Shown here in pieces: positions 42,710 through 43,895 of a stretch of DNA of 43,895 bases (the first letter of the stretch is position 1; each line of letters opens with the position of its first letter). The stretch is from JAIOSM01 sp964565415 (GTDB lineage: Bacteria; Desulfobacterota; Desulfobacteria; Desulfobacterales; Desulfobacteraceae). The position numbers were made by a program, and so were the translations under genes. The DNA is taken from contig CAZMEX010000023.1 in NCBI GenBank assembly GCA_964565415.1, positions 1 through 43,895 on the forward strand, given 5' to 3'. A model generated the notes under the pieces. The model was not told the DNA's origin, ran no database searches, and was given only the letters and a program-made list of their open reading frames with translations.

Positions 42710-43474
42710 ATGCCTGAAACAAATAATACTGACTTTCAAACTGGTTTTATAAAAGCAAAAAAAAGCAGGATATTTCAGGACGTTGTTGAGCAAATTCAAG
42801 AAGCAATACTTTCCCGCAGGCTGATAGAGGGTGACAGGCTTCCGCCGGAAAGAGAATTGTGCGAAACCTTCAATATAAGCAGAGGAACATTACGTGAAGC
42901 CCTCCGAGTGCTTGAGCATAAAGGGCTTTTGGAGATCAGGCTTGGGACAGGTGGCGGTGCAGTGATTAAAAGCGCTGGCATTGAGCAGCTTACAGAGACC
43001 CTTGCTCTGTTAATCAGATTTGGTACTGTTTCAGTCCTTGATATTGGTGAATTTCGTGTTGGCATAGAAAGCCAGATTGCAAGCCTTGCAGCCCAAAAAG
43101 CTTCTGGTGAGGACATTGAACTTTTAGACCAGCTCCTTGCAAAATTAAAAGAGTATAAAGATCTAGGTCTTCCAGCATGGGAAAATTTTCTTGAAGCAGA
43201 TAAGCAGCTTCACATGGAAATTGCAAGGATATCAGGCAACGCTCTTTATCAATATGTTAATGATGTTGTCCATGATAATATTAAAAAATACTTTGATAAA
43301 TATCTTGAAAATACATACAGCGCAATTCAAGAGATTTATAATGATTTAGAACAACTTGTTATGGCAATAAAAAAGAGCGACAGTACTAATGCTGCGTTAG
43401 TTGCAAAAAAGCATGTCAACACTTTTATTGCGGCTATGAGAAAACAAGAGGTCATTATTGCTGAGATGCAATAA
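42710..43474 (+). CDS. FadR-subfamily GntR regulator (FCD domain)
   Basis: The frame opens at 42689, but AAGGGG lies 5 nt before the ATG at 42710 and the first ATG has no RBS, so the protein has 254 residues. The winged helix is VVEQIQEAILSRRLIEGDRLPPERELCETFNISRGTLREALRVLEHKGLLEIRLGTGG (about 18-80). The C-terminal FCD domain contains the metal-binding His/Asp pattern (DKQLHMEIARISGN). The FCD effectors are organic acids or amino acids. It precedes livG, so control of a branched-chain amino-acid or related ABC transporter is likely. Confidence 0.9.
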   Translation: MPETNNTDFQTGFIKAKKSRIFQDVVEQIQEAILSRRLIEGDRLPPERELCETFNISRGTLREALRVLEHKGLLEIRLGTGGGAVIKSAGIEQLTETLALLIRFGTVSVLDIGEFRVGIESQIASLAAQKASGEDIELLDQLLAKLKEYKDLGLPAWENFLEADKQLHMEIARISGNALYQYVNDVVHDNIKKYFDKYLENTYSAIQEIYNDLEQLVMAIKKSDSTNAALVAKKHVNTFIAAMRKQEVIIAEMQ

Positions 43475-43510
43475 CAATATTTTAATTCAGGAAGCAGGTA
43501 TTAAATCTTT

Positions 43511-43895
43511 ATGGCACAATTAGAATTGAAGAATATCAGCGTAAGGTTTGGTGGGCTCCATGCATTGTCAGATTTAAGCTTTACAATAGGAGATGGGAAA
43601 ATTGTAGGATTGATTGGACCCAACGGAGCTGGGAAAACAACGGTCTTTAATGTTCTCACCGGAGTTTATCAAGCTTCCGGAGGAGATGTGCTTTTTAATG
43701 GCAAAACCATTCTTGGTAATAATCCCCATAAGATTTTTAAAAAGGGTATTGCCAGGACATTCCAGAATATCCGCCTTTTTTCCATGATGACCGCCATGGA
43801 AAATGCTATGGTTGCACGGCACTGCAGGACAAAAAAAGGAGTGATCGGTTCAATTTTCAGAACAAAATCACAACAAAAAGAAGAGGCTGAAATTA
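43511..43895 (+). CDS. livG: Branched-chain amino-acid ABC transporter ATPase LivG (partial)
   Basis: ATG at 43511, open to the window edge (about 128 residues, 3' end missing). Walker A is GLIGPNGAGKTT; ARTFQNIRLF is the LivG Q-loop segment. The family ATPase energises import by LivHM with a LivJ-type binding protein, genes that would lie past the end. It is 36 bp downstream of the FadR-type regulator and probably the first transporter gene of its regulon. Confidence 0.9.
   Translation, partial: MAQLELKNISVRFGGLHALSDLSFTIGDGKIVGLIGPNGAGKTTVFNVLTGVYQASGGDVLFNGKTILGNNPHKIFKKGIARTFQNIRLFSMMTAMENAMVARHCRTKKGVIGSIFRTKSQQKEEAEI

Noticed and set aside
1..43895. CRISPR arrays, tRNA or rRNA genes, transposases
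   Set aside because: No regularly spaced repeats, no cloverleaf-like segment and no transposase reading frame were seen.

Overview
The window looks like a chromosome segment of an AT-rich, strictly anaerobic sulfate-reducer-type bacterium, most likely Desulfobacterota close to Desulfobacteraceae. This is inferred from gene content: a periplasmic selenocysteine formate dehydrogenase, a tungsten-type aldehyde:ferredoxin oxidoreductase, a fused B12-dependent acyl-CoA mutase with beta-oxidation genes, TRAP and ABC organic-acid and amino-acid uptake, and twitching-motility ATPases. No rRNA, tRNA, CRISPR array, insertion sequence or prophage was seen.

Layout. 1-2.5 kb: a frame-broken LuxR-type regulator, a winged-helix/ferredoxin protein and a thioredoxin-type arsenate reductase. 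2.6-7.3 kb (minus): DAHP synthase (AroAI-beta type), aroB, then a polar amino-acid ABC transporter with two permeases and a binding protein but no ATPase. 8.1-9.2 kb (plus): a second DAHP synthase of the AroF/G/H type. 9.1-10.8 kb: a membrane GGDEF-EAL protein. 11-15.8 kb (minus): fdhA (with an in-frame UGA read as selenocysteine), fdhB and fdhE. 16-19.7 kb: a cNMP-binding/PilZ protein, AOR and an SDR. 19.9-27.2 kb (plus): TetR regulator, IcmF-type mutase, thiolase, 3-hydroxybutyryl-CoA dehydrogenase and an M24 peptidase. 27.7-32.5 kb: small membrane protein, M23 peptidase, class III aminotransferase with a TrmB-type regulator, and mtgA. 32.5-37.1 kb (minus): XRE-cupin regulator, isocitrate-lyase-family enzyme, TRAP binding protein and fused TRAP permease. 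37.2-42.5 kb (minus): compact operon yggT, divIVA-like, two pilT-like ATPases, a zinc-ribbon protein, a TrmH methyltransferase and an M23-like protein. 42.7-43.9 kb: FadR-type GntR regulator followed by livG, cut by the window edge.

Main discovery. The 840-bp gap between the two divergent DAHP synthase genes holds two back-to-back ribosome-mediated attenuators. The leader upstream of the plus-strand gene (7924..7998) carries FFYFYYYRF. The leader upstream of the minus-strand gene (7409..7537) carries YCCWWCYYWFF. In both, the RNA just after the aromatic codons is complementary to the 5' arm of a downstream terminator hairpin, and the leader stop codon lies 9-11 nt past that arm. This is the trp/phe attenuation geometry, built independently for two unrelated DAHP synthase classes with different amino-acid sensing: Phe/Tyr for one, Trp/Tyr/Phe for the other. 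Neither leader appears as a conventional gene because both are too short.

Other regulatory logic visible in the sequence: a 17-bp operator shared by the XRE-cupin regulator and the lyase/TRAP operon; palindromic operators in front of the TetR, TrmB and FadR-type regulators; and a SECIS-like hairpin after the Sec codon. The three predicted transcription factors next to catabolic genes suggest locally controlled modules for short-chain acyl-CoAs, an amino acid and a C4-dicarboxylate-like substrate.
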